From Gilvirhabdus luticola (GTDB lineage Bacteria; Bacteroidota; Bacteroidia; Flavobacteriales; Flavobacteriaceae): a DNA stretch of 64,000 nucleotides. Location of the stretch: assembly GCF_032583975.1 (NCBI RefSeq), contig NZ_JAWHTF010000006.1, one strand, 5' to 3'. The notes below the pieces were generated by a model, which had not been told where the DNA came from, did not search any database, and saw only the letters and a list, made by a program, of their open reading frames with translations. The position numbers and the translations under genes were made by a program. This document shows positions 9,793 through 18,150 of the stretch, piece by piece. The first letter of the stretch is position 1. Every line of letters starts with the position of its first letter.

Positions 9793-9830
9793 TTTTAAAT
9801 TTTTTTAACAAAACATTTAATTGCAAATTA

Positions 9831-9838
9831 TATATTTG
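9831..9838 (+). promoter_or_regulatory. Bacteroidetes -7 promoter element before the 98-residue secreted protein
   Basis: TATATTTG matches TAnnTTTG exactly and lies 16 bases before the ATG at 9855, giving a very short leader. No convincing -33 TTG is at the usual distance. Confidence 0.5.
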
Positions 9839-9854
9839 CATTTCATATTTTAAG

Positions 9855-10151
9855 ATGAAAAAAAGTAGAATTGCATTTTTCCTATCATTAATTTTTTTAT
9901 CGCTAATAATAACTCCTGCGATATTATCTTCTTTACATGAAGATTTTAATTTTACTATGTCTTTTGATTTAAATGAAGAAGAGAATAAAGGAAATGAATT
10001 AAATAAACTCTTTGAATTTGATGATTTTCAACCTCAAATTATTAGGCATAATTTCATTTTAAAAGAAAACAAAGCTAATTTCGTTTTTTATGCAATGGCT
10101 TATAATTCCTCTCATATTATTTTACATTCTCCTCCTCCAGAATTATTATAA
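9855..10151 (+). CDS. Small secreted or membrane-anchored protein of unknown function
   Basis: 98-residue protein I do not recognise. Residues 1-25 (MKKSRIAFFLSLIFLSLIIT...) form a signal peptide or single membrane anchor. The mature part is acidic in its first half (DLNEEENKGNEL) and then carries a motif-like stretch IIRHNFILKENKANF and a proline run SPPPE at the C-terminus. It has its own promoter element 16 bases upstream and a hairpin terminator 6 bases downstream, so it is a separate transcription unit between gltD and the carbonic anhydrase operon. Those signals, more than sequence similarity, argue that it is a real gene. Confidence 0.6.
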   Translation: MKKSRIAFFLSLIFLSLIITPAILSSLHEDFNFTMSFDLNEEENKGNELNKLFEFDDFQPQIIRHNFILKENKANFVFYAMAYNSSHIILHSPPPELL

Positions 10152-10156
10152 ATTAG

Positions 10157-10183
10157 AAAAAAAGTTTATGTAAAACTTTTTTT
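10157..10183 (+). terminator. Hairpin terminator of the 98-residue protein gene
   Basis: A perfect 11-bp stem (10157-10167 with 10173-10183, five-base loop) ends in seven T residues, directly after the stop codon at 10151. The stem is almost all A-T, so its strength is uncertain. Confidence 0.6.
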
Positions 10184-10220
10184 AGAAATCAAAAAAACAA
10201 ATACTGTCTTAAAAAGTTTC

Positions 10221-10262
10221 ATTTTAGCTAATATTTAGCTAAAATAAATATGGATAAATTTG
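10221..10262 (+). promoter_or_regulatory. Palindromic operator and promoter of the carbonic anhydrase operon
   Basis: ATTTTAGCTA (10221-10230) and TAGCTAAAAT (10236-10245) form a perfect 10-bp inverted repeat with a five-base centre. Nine bases further, TAAATTTG (10255-10262) matches the Bacteroidetes -7 element, so the palindrome covers the -33 region. This is where a repressor or activator would act. The ATG of the carbonic anhydrase is at 10317. Confidence 0.5.
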
Positions 10263-10316
10263 TATTTAACATAAAATAAACATAACATAACTGGTAATAA
10301 AAATTAAAAACATATT

Positions 10317-10946
10317 ATGAAAGCACATACTAGAGAGACTCAAGCAACAATGACTCCTCAAAAATCTTTACAATATTTAAAAGAAGGGAATATTAGATTT
10401 CAAAATAATTTAAAAGCAAATAGAAACCTATTAGAGCAAGTTAATGACACTAGTGAAGGACAATTTCCGTTTGCAACAATTTTAAGTTGTATAGACTCCA
10501 GAGTTTCAGCCGAACTTGTTTTTGACCAAGGTCTTGGCGATATTTTTAGCGTTCGTATTGCAGGTAATTTTGTAAATGAAGATATTTTAGGCAGTATGGA
10601 ATTTGCTTGTAAGCTTGCTGGAACAAAACTCATAGTTGTTCTTGGTCATACAAGTTGCGGTGCAGTAAAGGGTGCGTGTGATGACGCAAAACTCGGGAAT
10701 TTAACCAAACTTATTGAAAAAATAACTCCAGCAGTAAATGCTGTATCAGAACCTCAAGATGACAATTTAAGAAATTCAAAAAATATTGAATTTGTGGATT
10801 CAGTTTCAAAAAAGAATGTAGAACTTACCATAGATAGAATTCATTCAGAAAGTCCTATTCTTTCAGAAATGGAAAAGAATGGTGAAATCATGATTATTGG
10901 TGCTATGTACGACATTAGCGATGGCTCTGTTACTTTTTATGAATAA
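10317..10946 (+). CDS. can: Beta-class carbonic anhydrase
   Basis: 209-residue zinc enzyme interconverting CO2 and bicarbonate. The zinc ligands and catalytic pair of the beta class are visible: C58 in LSCIDSR with D60 and R62, then H111 and C114 in GHTSCGAVKGAC. Length is normal for the family and there is no signal peptide, so it acts in the cytoplasm. It is the first gene of an operon with a DUF2490 outer-membrane-like protein and a SulP transporter; carbonic anhydrase next to SulP is the arrangement read in marine flavobacteria such as Polaribacter as a bicarbonate uptake system. The bicarbonate would feed PEP carboxylase and other carboxylases. A palindrome and promoter element lie 55-96 bases upstream. 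Confidence 0.95.
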   Translation: MKAHTRETQATMTPQKSLQYLKEGNIRFQNNLKANRNLLEQVNDTSEGQFPFATILSCIDSRVSAELVFDQGLGDIFSVRIAGNFVNEDILGSMEFACKLAGTKLIVVLGHTSCGAVKGACDDAKLGNLTKLIEKITPAVNAVSEPQDDNLRNSKNIEFVDSVSKKNVELTIDRIHSESPILSEMEKNGEIMIIGAMYDISDGSVTFYE

Positions 10947-10973
10947 TTAATAATGAGGTTACAAAAATTAATT

Positions 10974-11636
10974 ATGAAAAAGAAATTAAGTTTGGTCGCA
11001 CTAACTTTTTTATTAGTGCTTCCTAACTTAAATAATGCACAAGACAGTAATTTCGGAAACTGGCTAATTTATCTTGGTAATAAACAAATAGATACCAAAT
11101 GGAATATCCATCATGAAGTTCAATATCGTAATTATAATATTATAGGTGATTTAGAGCAACTTCTTTTAAGAACTGGTTTAGGATATAGTTTCAATGAAAA
11201 CAAGAGTAACGTTTTGTTGGGTTATGGATACATTCTGTCTGAAAACTACATCCCAAATTCTGATGATAAGTCATCTGTGAATGAGCATAGAATATTTCAG
11301 CAATTTATTTCAAAACAAAGCATTGGAAATGTAACACTAAACCACAGATACAGGTTTGAACAACGTTTTGTAGAGTCAGATTTTAAGCTGCGATTTAGAT
11401 ATTTTCTTGGATTGAACGTTCCTTTTTCTAAATCAGAATCCAATAAATATTACTTTTCGGCATACAACGAAATATTTTTGAATAGTAAAAGCTCCATTTT
11501 TGACAGAAATAGATTATATGCGGGAATTGGATATAAAATCAATAATAATTTAAAACTCGAAGCTGGTTATATGAACCAGTTTTTTGAAACAACAAATAGA
11601 GATCAATTTAACATAATAACATTCTTTACTTTTTAA
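10974..11636 (+). CDS. DUF2490 family protein, probable outer-membrane beta-barrel
   Basis: 220-residue protein with a signal peptide (MKKKLSLVALTFLLVLPN..., cleavage near the alanine-glutamine at about 22-23). The remainder is predicted beta strand, with the NWLIYLGN start and repeated R-Y/F pairs (NHRYRFEQRF, KLRFRYFLG) typical of DUF2490, and it ends in FFTF like an outer-membrane barrel. The ATG at 10974 was chosen over 10953 because it places the lysines directly before the hydrophobic core. The function of DUF2490 is not known. Its place between carbonic anhydrase and SulP makes a role at the outer membrane in the same process possible, but that is inference only. Confidence 0.82.
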   Translation: MKKKLSLVALTFLLVLPNLNNAQDSNFGNWLIYLGNKQIDTKWNIHHEVQYRNYNIIGDLEQLLLRTGLGYSFNENKSNVLLGYGYILSENYIPNSDDKSSVNEHRIFQQFISKQSIGNVTLNHRYRFEQRFVESDFKLRFRYFLGLNVPFSKSESNKYYFSAYNEIFLNSKSSIFDRNRLYAGIGYKINNNLKLEAGYMNQFFETTNRDQFNIITFFTF

Positions 11637-11665
11637 TAAGTTTAATCAAAAAAATCAATAGAAAT

Positions 11666-13522
11666 ATGAATAAATTATTTTCTAATATTAAAGGTGATGC
11701 TTTCGGTGGAATTACAGCTGGTATAGTTGCACTTCCTTTAGCACTTGCCTTTGGAGTGTCCAGTGGTTTAGGGCCAACTGCGGGATTGTATGGCGCAATC
11801 TTTATAAGCTTTTTTGCTTCTCTTTTCGGAGGCACAAACACTCAAATCTCTGGGCCTACAGCTCCAATGACTGCTGTAAGTATGGTCATCATTGCAGGAA
11901 TAATTGCTGCAAATGACGGTGATGTTAATAAAGCTCTTCCAATAATTTTAACTGTGTTCTTACTTGCCGGTTTGATGCAAATAGGTTTGGGAGCTTTAGG
12001 TTTGGGAAAATATATCAGGTACATACCTTATCCCGTGGTTTCTGGTTTTATGACTGCCATAGGAGTCATTATTTTGGCAACACAAATTTTGCCTTCTCTT
12101 GGATATTACCCAAAAGAGGATATAGAATTTGTAAATCAGTTTAAACCGCAAGCAGAAGAACTTATCCTTGAAAACATTTTGAAAGAAGAAGCAGGAGAAG
12201 GCATTTTAGTGCTTGAGAATTTTAAAGAAACCATTTCTCGTGCAGAATTAATAACCCAAGAGGATATTCTTAAAGAATCACAAACGCTGGCTGCAAAAGA
12301 TGCGTCTGGGGCTTTTGGAGCTTTAAAAGCCGTTCCAAGAGCTTTACAAAATATAATCTGGTTAGAGCTAATTCTTGCCTTGGGTACTATTTTTATTATC
12401 TATGGTTTTAAACGCATTACTAAAGCAGTTCCTAGTACGCTTGTCGCATTGATTATCATGTCTGGAATTGCAGTTGGTTTTGGTTTAAATTATAGGCCTA
12501 TTGAAGAAATTCCTAGTGGCTTACCAATCCCAAATTTAGAAATATTTACTCAATTTAGTTTGGCCAGTATTACACCATACATATTTACGGCACTCACATT
12601 ATCACTTCTGGGTGCTATAGATTCATTATTAACAAGTGTTGTAGCCGATAACATGACCAAAACTAAACACAAACCAAATAAAGAATTGGTAGGTCAAGGC
12701 ATTGGAAACAGTATTGCTGCAGTTTTTGGAGGTATTCCAGGTGCTGGTGCCACAATTAGAACTGTTGTCAATATCACATCTGGAGGAAAAACCAAACTTT
12801 CTGGAATGATTTCTGGGTTAATGCTTTTAATAATTTTACTAGGATTAGGGCCAGTTGCATCAAAAATTCCTGCAGCTGTTTTAGCAGGTATTCTGATCAC
12901 AGTTGGTATTGGTGTTATGGATTATAAAGGTTTGAAAGCTATTCCAAGTTTACCAAAAGACATGAAGATTGGACCTTTGAAATTCAGTTCAGAAGTCATA
13001 GTAATGATAATTGTATTGCTCCTTTCAACGTTTTGGAATTTAGTATATGCAGTTGGAATTGGGTTGGTTATTGCTTCACTCATGTTTATGAAGAAAATTG
13101 GAGATTTAAGTGCAGAGCGTTCTGATGTAAAACCAATAAAAGAAGAAGCATGGGATGATGAAATAGGGTTTCCAGAACAACTTAAAGAGAAAGTCTTTAT
13201 TAAACATATTAAAGGTCCTCTTTTCTTTGGAAATACCAGTAATTTTCAACAGCTAACAGCTCAAATACCATCTACGGCATCACATGTTATTATGCGTTTA
13301 GACCGTATGCAATATATGGATCAGTCCGGATTATATGCGATGGAAGATATGCTGCAAGATTTGAAAAAACAAAACATTGAAGTATTATTTGTGGATATAT
13401 TAAATCAACCCAGATATATGATGGAGCGTATTGATATTATTCCAGATTTTATTCCTGAAGAGCATATTTTCAGTACATTTAAAGAATGTACTATGTGGAT
13501 TAAAGAGAATCTAAAAAGTTAA
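11666..13522 (+). CDS. SulP-family anion transporter with STAS domain (possible bicarbonate transporter)
   Basis: 618-residue inner-membrane transporter of the SulP/SLC26 family. The N-terminal membrane domain begins GDAFGGITAGIVALPLALAF and carries the family signature around GPTAPMTAV (about residues 63-71); the C-terminal cytoplasmic STAS domain (about 505-615) contains the MDQSGLYAMEDM motif. A polar insertion at about 155-215 lies between membrane segments. SulP proteins move sulfate, bicarbonate or other anions. Because the operon starts with carbonic anhydrase, bicarbonate (BicA-like) is the most likely substrate, but sequence alone does not settle it. There are 29 bases between DUF2490 and this gene. 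Confidence 0.9.
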   Translation: MNKLFSNIKGDAFGGITAGIVALPLALAFGVSSGLGPTAGLYGAIFISFFASLFGGTNTQISGPTAPMTAVSMVIIAGIIAANDGDVNKALPIILTVFLLAGLMQIGLGALGLGKYIRYIPYPVVSGFMTAIGVIILATQILPSLGYYPKEDIEFVNQFKPQAEELILENILKEEAGEGILVLENFKETISRAELITQEDILKESQTLAAKDASGAFGALKAVPRALQNIIWLELILALGTIFIIYGFKRITKAVPSTLVALIIMSGIAVGFGLNYRPIEEIPSGLPIPNLEIFTQFSLASITPYIFTALTLSLLGAIDSLLTSVVADNMTKTKHKPNKELVGQGIGNSIAAVFGGIPGAGATIRTVVNITSGGKTKLSGMISGLMLLIILLGLGPVASKIPAAVLAGILITVGIGVMDYKGLKAIPSLPKDMKIGPLKFSSEVIVMIIVLLLSTFWNLVYAVGIGLVIASLMFMKKIGDLSAERSDVKPIKEEAWDDEIGFPEQLKEKVFIKHIKGPLFFGNTSNFQQLTAQIPSTASHVIMRLDRMQYMDQSGLYAMEDMLQDLKKQNIEVLFVDILNQPRYMMERIDIIPDFIPEEHIFSTFKECTMWIKENLKS

Positions 13523-13530
13523 AACTATTA

Positions 13531-13562
13531 CGGCATAAAACAAAGTACTTCGTTTTATGCCG
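13531..13562. terminator. Bidirectional hairpin between sulP and ompA-like genes
   Basis: CGGCATAAAAC at 13531-13541 pairs perfectly with 13552-13562, and the inner AAGTACTT (13543-13550) is itself palindromic. It lies between two converging genes. There is no long T-run on either side, so termination efficiency is uncertain. Confidence 0.6.
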
Positions 13563-13620
13563 TATTCCACTTTTAGTGTCTTTATGTAGCTGAATTATTA
13601 AAAGGAATATTTAATAAGCG

Positions 13621-14313
13621 TTAGTTTCCTGACTGTTGTTTAGCGTCTTCTATCATTTTTTCGTTTGGTAAAATAGCAACGTTTACCCTTCGGTTTTTAG
13701 CTCGTCCTTCAGTTGTTGAATTATCATACAATGACTGCGCTTCGCCAAACCAATTGGTAGTAAACCGTCCAGCGCTCAATCTTTTATTTGTAAGATAATT
13801 TGTTACGGCATAAGCTCTGTTTTTAGAAAGTGTCATATTATACGCTTCAGTACCAACACTATCTGTATGTCCTACTACTAGAATATTAGTATCTGGATAT
13901 TCTACAAATACGCCTGCAAGTTTATCTAATGTCTGTTGGGAAGCTGCATTAATATTGTATTTATCTGTCGCAAAATGAACACCGCTAGTTTCATCAAACG
14001 TCACAACAATAGCATCATCAATGCGTTCTACTTTGGCACCAGGAATTTCTTCTTCGATCTTTTGTGCTTGCTTATCCATTTTACTACCAATCAACACACC
14101 AGCTGTACCGCCTGCGACACCGCCAATAACGGCACCAAGTTCACCATTTCCTCCCTTTCCTACATTGTTTCCAATAATGGCTCCAATTACGGCACCACTA
14201 GCAGCTCCAATTACGGCACCTTTTTGTTTATTATTTGCATTATCTACTGCCTTGCAGTCAGTTAAGATAAGTGAAAAAAATATCAATCCTATTTTATTTA
14301 AAATTGTTTTCAT
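13621..14313 (-). CDS. OmpA-family lipoprotein with glycine-zipper segment
   Basis: 230-residue cell-envelope protein. Residues 1-20 form a signal with a lipobox-like end, LILTDC, although Asp before Cys is unusual. Residues 31-78 form a glycine-zipper region (GAVIGAASGAVIGAIIG, GAVIGGVAGGTAGVLIG), and residues 105-222 are the OmpA C-terminal peptidoglycan-binding domain, with GHTDSVGTEAYNMTLS and NRRVNVAI. Such proteins tie the outer membrane to peptidoglycan. The next gene upstream is a small lipoprotein 5 bases away, so the two are probably co-transcribed. Confidence 0.9.
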   Translation of the reverse strand: MKTILNKIGLIFFSLILTDCKAVDNANNKQKGAVIGAASGAVIGAIIGNNVGKGGNGELGAVIGGVAGGTAGVLIGSKMDKQAQKIEEEIPGAKVERIDDAIVVTFDETSGVHFATDKYNINAASQQTLDKLAGVFVEYPDTNILVVGHTDSVGTEAYNMTLSKNRAYAVTNYLTNKRLSAGRFTTNWFGEAQSLYDNSTTEGRAKNRRVNVAILPNEKMIEDAKQQSGN

Positions 14314-14318
14314 AATGA

Positions 14319-14789
14319 TTAAAGTTTAGTGAAATTCATTTGAATATTGAATGGTTGTCCATCTACATTTACGGTTTGTTGCCATTGCATGGTTATCTCG
14401 GTTAAAGACATTAGTTTTAATCTAAATCCTTGATTTGTTTTAGATTTATTTTTGTTGTCTGTTGGTTTCAATAAGAAATCGTAAAGCCCCGTTTCAGCGT
14501 TTACTTCTTGAATAGTAAACACAAAATTACGCACTCCTGTAGAGCAAGTTGAATCGTTAATGGTATATGTTCCTGTGTTATTATTTGGAATGAATTGCCA
14601 TGTACTGTTTTCAAAGCAATTTTTTGAAGTGTCATTAAGTAGCGTTACATTATATTTTCCGGCTTCGCTATAGGTTATTGAATTTAATGTCCAATTCCCT
14701 TTAATGGCTGTTTTTGAATTTCTTACCGTTTTTGAAGAACCACAACCAATCAAGCCAACTGCCAAAAAAATTAATATTATTCTTTTCAT
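14319..14789 (-). CDS. Small lipoprotein, lipocalin-like fold likely
   Basis: 156-residue lipoprotein: MKRIILIFLAVGLIGCGSS has a clear lipobox (LIGC, lipidated Cys at residue 16). The mature part has the look of a lipocalin-like domain of Bacteroidetes: KGNWTLNSITY at the start, STWQFIPNNNTGTY in the middle, and regular beta strands to the end. It carries a cysteine pair (C58 and C76) that could form a disulfide. The ATG at 14789 is preferred over 14801 because it gives a normal signal peptide. It precedes the OmpA-like gene by 5 bases, suggesting a joint envelope role. Specific ligand and function are unknown. Confidence 0.75.
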   Translation of the reverse strand: MKRIILIFLAVGLIGCGSSKTVRNSKTAIKGNWTLNSITYSEAGKYNVTLLNDTSKNCFENSTWQFIPNNNTGTYTINDSTCSTGVRNFVFTIQEVNAETGLYDFLLKPTDNKNKSKTNQGFRLKLMSLTEITMQWQQTVNVDGQPFNIQMNFTKL

Positions 14790-14894
14790 AATTTTAAACA
14801 TTTAATATGGCACAAAGGTGCAACACCTATTGAAATTTCATATTATATGATTATGAATTTTGATTATATAATTTCCATTTTAAATGATAATAAA

Positions 14895-16955
14895 TCAACT
14901 TATATGTAAGCCATTGGGAACACTATTGTCATCTGGATTTATAAACACATATTTCCCATCAAGAGTTTCGGTCATTAGAATCATGCCTTCGCTTTCTACG
15001 CCACGCAGTTTTCTTGGTGCAAGGTTTATTAAAACAGTGACTTTTTTACCAACAACGCCCTCGGCGGTGAAACTTTCAGCAATACCAGAAACAATGGTTC
15101 TAACATCAATTCCTGTATCAACTTTTAAAACAATAAGTTTTTTAGTCTTTGGCATTTTTTTAGCTTCCAAAATAGTTCCAACACGTATATCTAGTTTTGT
15201 AAAATCATCAAACGTAATGGTTTCTTTTTGAGGCTCCACTGTTTTGCTTTCAGCTTCATTTGCCTTTTTACTGGCTTCAAGTTTCTCTAATTGCACTTCA
15301 ATCTCTTTATCTTCAATTTTACTGAAAAGTAATTCGGCTTTTCCAATTCTATGACCAGATAGCAATAAAATTTCTTTTAATGAAATGTCTTCCCAAGAGT
15401 TATCAACTTTACTAGAATTGGCATCCAAAATCTCTTTCAACTTAACCGAGGTAAACGGCAAAATAGGCTCACACAATGTCGCTAATGCCGATGCAATTTG
15501 TAAAGCTACAAACATGATGGTTTGTGTTCTGGTCCCATCTACTTTAATAACTTTCCAAGGCTCTTCATCTGCCAGATATTTGTTGCCCAATCTTGCAAGG
15601 TTTAACAATTCTTGACTTGCTTCTCTAAATCTGAAGCGTTCGATGGAGTTTGAAATAATTCCTGGAAATGTTTTTACAGTTGCCAAAGTTTCGTTATCAA
15701 CCTTTGAAAATTCACTTGGTATTGGGACAATTCCGCCATAATATTTATTAGTAAGAACAACCACTCTATTTATAAAGTTCCCGAAAATGGCTACTAATTC
15801 GTTATTGTTTCTCGCTTGAAAATCTTTCCAAGTAAAATCGTTGTCTTTAGTTTCTGGCGCATTTGCTGTTAACGCATAACGCAAAACATCCTGCTTTTCT
15901 GGAAACTCTTCCAAATATTCTGGTAACCAAACGGCCCAGTTTTTTGAAGTAGATAATTTATTACCTTCTAAGTTCAAGAACTCATTTGCTGGCACATTTT
16001 CGGGTAAAATATAGCCGCCTTCAGCTTTCAACATTGCAGGGAAAATAATGCAATGGAATACGATATTGTCTTTACCTATAAAATGAACCAATGTAGTATC
16101 CTTATCCTTCCAGTAAGGTTTCCAATCTTTACCAACGCGTTCAGCCCATTCTTTGGTTGAAGAAATGTACCCAATTGGCGCGTCAAACCAAACATACAAA
16201 ACTTTGCCTTCTGCTTCTGGAAGCGGAACAGAAATTCCCCAATCCAAATCACGAGTTACTGCTCGCGGACGTAAACCATCATCAATCCAAGATTTACACT
16301 GTCCGTAAACATTCGATTTCCAATCATTTTTATGCCCTTCAAGAATCCATTCTTTTAAAAAGGCTTCATGTTTGTCTAATGGTAAAAACCAATGTTTAGT
16401 TTGCTTTAAAGTTGGTACATTTCCTGTAATTGCAGATTTCGGATTTATTAAATCTGTTGCATTAAGGCTCGAGCCACAATTCTCACATTGGTCGCCATAA
16501 GCTTCTTCATTTCCACATCTAGGGCAAGTTCCTGTTACAAAACGATCTGCCAAAAACTGATTGGCTTCTTCGTCATATAACTGTTCTGTAATCTCTTCTA
16601 CAAACTCACCTTTTTTATAGAGATCCAAAAAAAATTCTGAAGCGGTTTCATGATGAATCTTTGCCGAAGTGCGCGAATAATTATCAAAAGAAATTCCAAA
16701 CTCGTCAAACGACTCTTTGATTATTGCATGATACTTATCTACTACATCTTGAGGCGATACACCTTCCTTTTTTGCTTTTATAGTAATAGGAACTCCATGC
16801 TCATCACTTCCGCAAATGAATGCCACATCATTTCCTGTTAATCGTAAATAACGAGCATAAATATCAGCCGGCACATACACACCAGCTAAATGCCCAATAT
16901 GTATAGGTCCATTGGTGTAAGGAAGTGCAGCAGTAATTGTATATCGTTTTGACAT
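14895..16955 (-). CDS. metG: Methionyl-tRNA synthetase
   Basis: 686-residue enzyme that charges tRNA-Met. The HIGH signature is at residues 19-22 (PIHIGHLAG); the KMSKS-type loop reads KLSTSKNW at about 345. The zinc-binding insert CPRCGNEEAYGDQCENCG is complete with four cysteines. The C-terminal 110 residues form the EMAP/OB-fold tRNA-binding domain (FTKLDIRVGTILEAKKMP), as in the dimeric E. coli type. The ATG at 16955 (MSKRYTITAALPYTNGP) is the standard N-terminus; the frame runs 10 codons further upstream to 16985 without conserved sequence. It stands alone on the minus strand, diverging from the LD-carboxypeptidase. Confidence 0.97.
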   Translation of the reverse strand: MSKRYTITAALPYTNGPIHIGHLAGVYVPADIYARYLRLTGNDVAFICGSDEHGVPITIKAKKEGVSPQDVVDKYHAIIKESFDEFGISFDNYSRTSAKIHHETASEFFLDLYKKGEFVEEITEQLYDEEANQFLADRFVTGTCPRCGNEEAYGDQCENCGSSLNATDLINPKSAITGNVPTLKQTKHWFLPLDKHEAFLKEWILEGHKNDWKSNVYGQCKSWIDDGLRPRAVTRDLDWGISVPLPEAEGKVLYVWFDAPIGYISSTKEWAERVGKDWKPYWKDKDTTLVHFIGKDNIVFHCIIFPAMLKAEGGYILPENVPANEFLNLEGNKLSTSKNWAVWLPEYLEEFPEKQDVLRYALTANAPETKDNDFTWKDFQARNNNELVAIFGNFINRVVVLTNKYYGGIVPIPSEFSKVDNETLATVKTFPGIISNSIERFRFREASQELLNLARLGNKYLADEEPWKVIKVDGTRTQTIMFVALQIASALATLCEPILPFTSVKLKEILDANSSKVDNSWEDISLKEILLLSGHRIGKAELLFSKIEDKEIEVQLEKLEASKKANEAESKTVEPQKETITFDDFTKLDIRVGTILEAKKMPKTKKLIVLKVDTGIDVRTIVSGIAESFTAEGVVGKKVTVLINLAPRKLRGVESEGMILMTETLDGKYVFINPDDNSVPNGLHIS

Positions 16956-17050
16956 TTGGTTTCTTTTGAAGGGGTAAAAATACATAATTTGAAAGCGAAT
17001 TAGAAAAGGAATTCTTGAGAAGTTCGTTATATTTACAAAAAGCCTATTTT

Positions 17051-18079
17051 ATGTTTTTAAATCGCATGATATTTTTTGTTATTTGTATAGTTTTATTGCT
17101 CCCTAAAACAGCAGAAGCACATGAATCAATTTTATTTAATACCGATTCAACTATGAATAAAAAACTTATTCAACCACCATATCTTAAAGTTGGTGACACT
17201 GTTGCTATTGTTGCGCCTTCAGGTATTTTGAGCCATCGGGAAAAAGAAGTTAATCAAGCTATAGAATTGTTAAAACGTTGGGGTTTAAACGTAGTTGTTG
17301 GCAAGCATGTATTTAGCAAAGCCAATCATTTTGCTGGAACAGATGATGAACGTTGTGAAGATTTTCAAAAAGCAATTGATAATCCAAAAATAAAAGCTAT
17401 TTGGTGTGCACGAGGTGGTTACGGAACTGTTCGGATTTTAGATAAATTAGATTATTCTAAATTAAAGCAAAGCCCTAAATGGTTAATTGGTTATAGTGAT
17501 ATAACCGCTTTGCACAATCAGTTTCACAATGAAGGAATTGAAAGTATTCATGCGTTGATGTGTACAAGCTTAACCGATGATTTATTAGAAATTGAAGAAA
17601 CCATTGCAACGTTTAAAGATGCTATTTTTGGAAAACCCTTATCATATACTTTAGAAGGCTCTAAATACAATAAAGCTGGGAATAGCGTTGCACCATTAGT
17701 TGGTGGTAATCTTACAGTATTACACACAATGCTAGGTTCTAAAGAAAGTATTGATGTCTCTGGAAAAATATTGTTCATTGAAGAAATTGGTGAATACAAA
17801 TACCATATAGACCGAATGTTACAAAGCTTAAAACGTGCTGGTTATTTTGAGAATTGTAAAGGTGTTATTGTTGGCGATATGACCAACCTGCGCAAAAATA
17901 CGACCCTTTGGGGAACGTCTGTTGAACAATTAATTTTAGATGCTTTGTCTGGATACTATTTCCCAATTTCCTTTAATATGCCAGCTGGGCACGAAAAAGA
18001 TAATCGTGCTATGATACTTGGGAGAACAGTTGAATTAATAGTTCAAAAAGATAAATCGACTATTGTTTTTAAAGAGTAA
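17051..18079 (+). CDS. LD-carboxypeptidase (peptidase family S66)
   Basis: 342-residue murein LD-carboxypeptidase that trims the terminal D-amino acid from peptidoglycan tetrapeptides during wall recycling. The N-terminus has a hydrophobic segment (residues 5-22), either a signal peptide or an anchor, before the enzyme domain begins near IQPPYLKVGDTVAIVAPSG. The S66 nucleophile serine is in GYSDITALH, the catalytic glutamate in IEEIGEYKYHIDR and the histidine in PAGHEKDN. Start at 17051 was preferred to 17015 because it gives a cleaner signal. The TAA stop shares its last A with an ATG that begins a fossil copy of yraN, the gene that originally followed. Confidence 0.9.
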   Translation: MFLNRMIFFVICIVLLLPKTAEAHESILFNTDSTMNKKLIQPPYLKVGDTVAIVAPSGILSHREKEVNQAIELLKRWGLNVVVGKHVFSKANHFAGTDDERCEDFQKAIDNPKIKAIWCARGGYGTVRILDKLDYSKLKQSPKWLIGYSDITALHNQFHNEGIESIHALMCTSLTDDLLEIEETIATFKDAIFGKPLSYTLEGSKYNKAGNSVAPLVGGNLTVLHTMLGSKESIDVSGKILFIEEIGEYKYHIDRMLQSLKRAGYFENCKGVIVGDMTNLRKNTTLWGTSVEQLILDALSGYYFPISFNMPAGHEKDNRAMILGRTVELIVQKDKSTIVFKE

Positions 18080-18141
18080 TGGCCCAACACAATCAATTTG
18101 GAGAAAAGGTTATTAAAATAACTGCCTTCAAACCTTACTAA
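18079..18141 (+). pseudogene. Remnant of the yraN 5' end
   Basis: ATG at 18079 opens MAQHNQFGEK and the frame closes after 20 codons. The true yraN at 19090 begins MAQHNQLGK; 20 of the first 23 bases are identical between the two, including a 12-base identical run. The ATG overlaps the LD-carboxypeptidase stop (TAATG), as expected for the ancestral operon junction. Homology is lost after about 30 bases. This looks like the old yraN start left behind when the FGE-like segment came in. Confidence 0.65.
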
Positions 18142-18150
18142 CTAAAAGTC

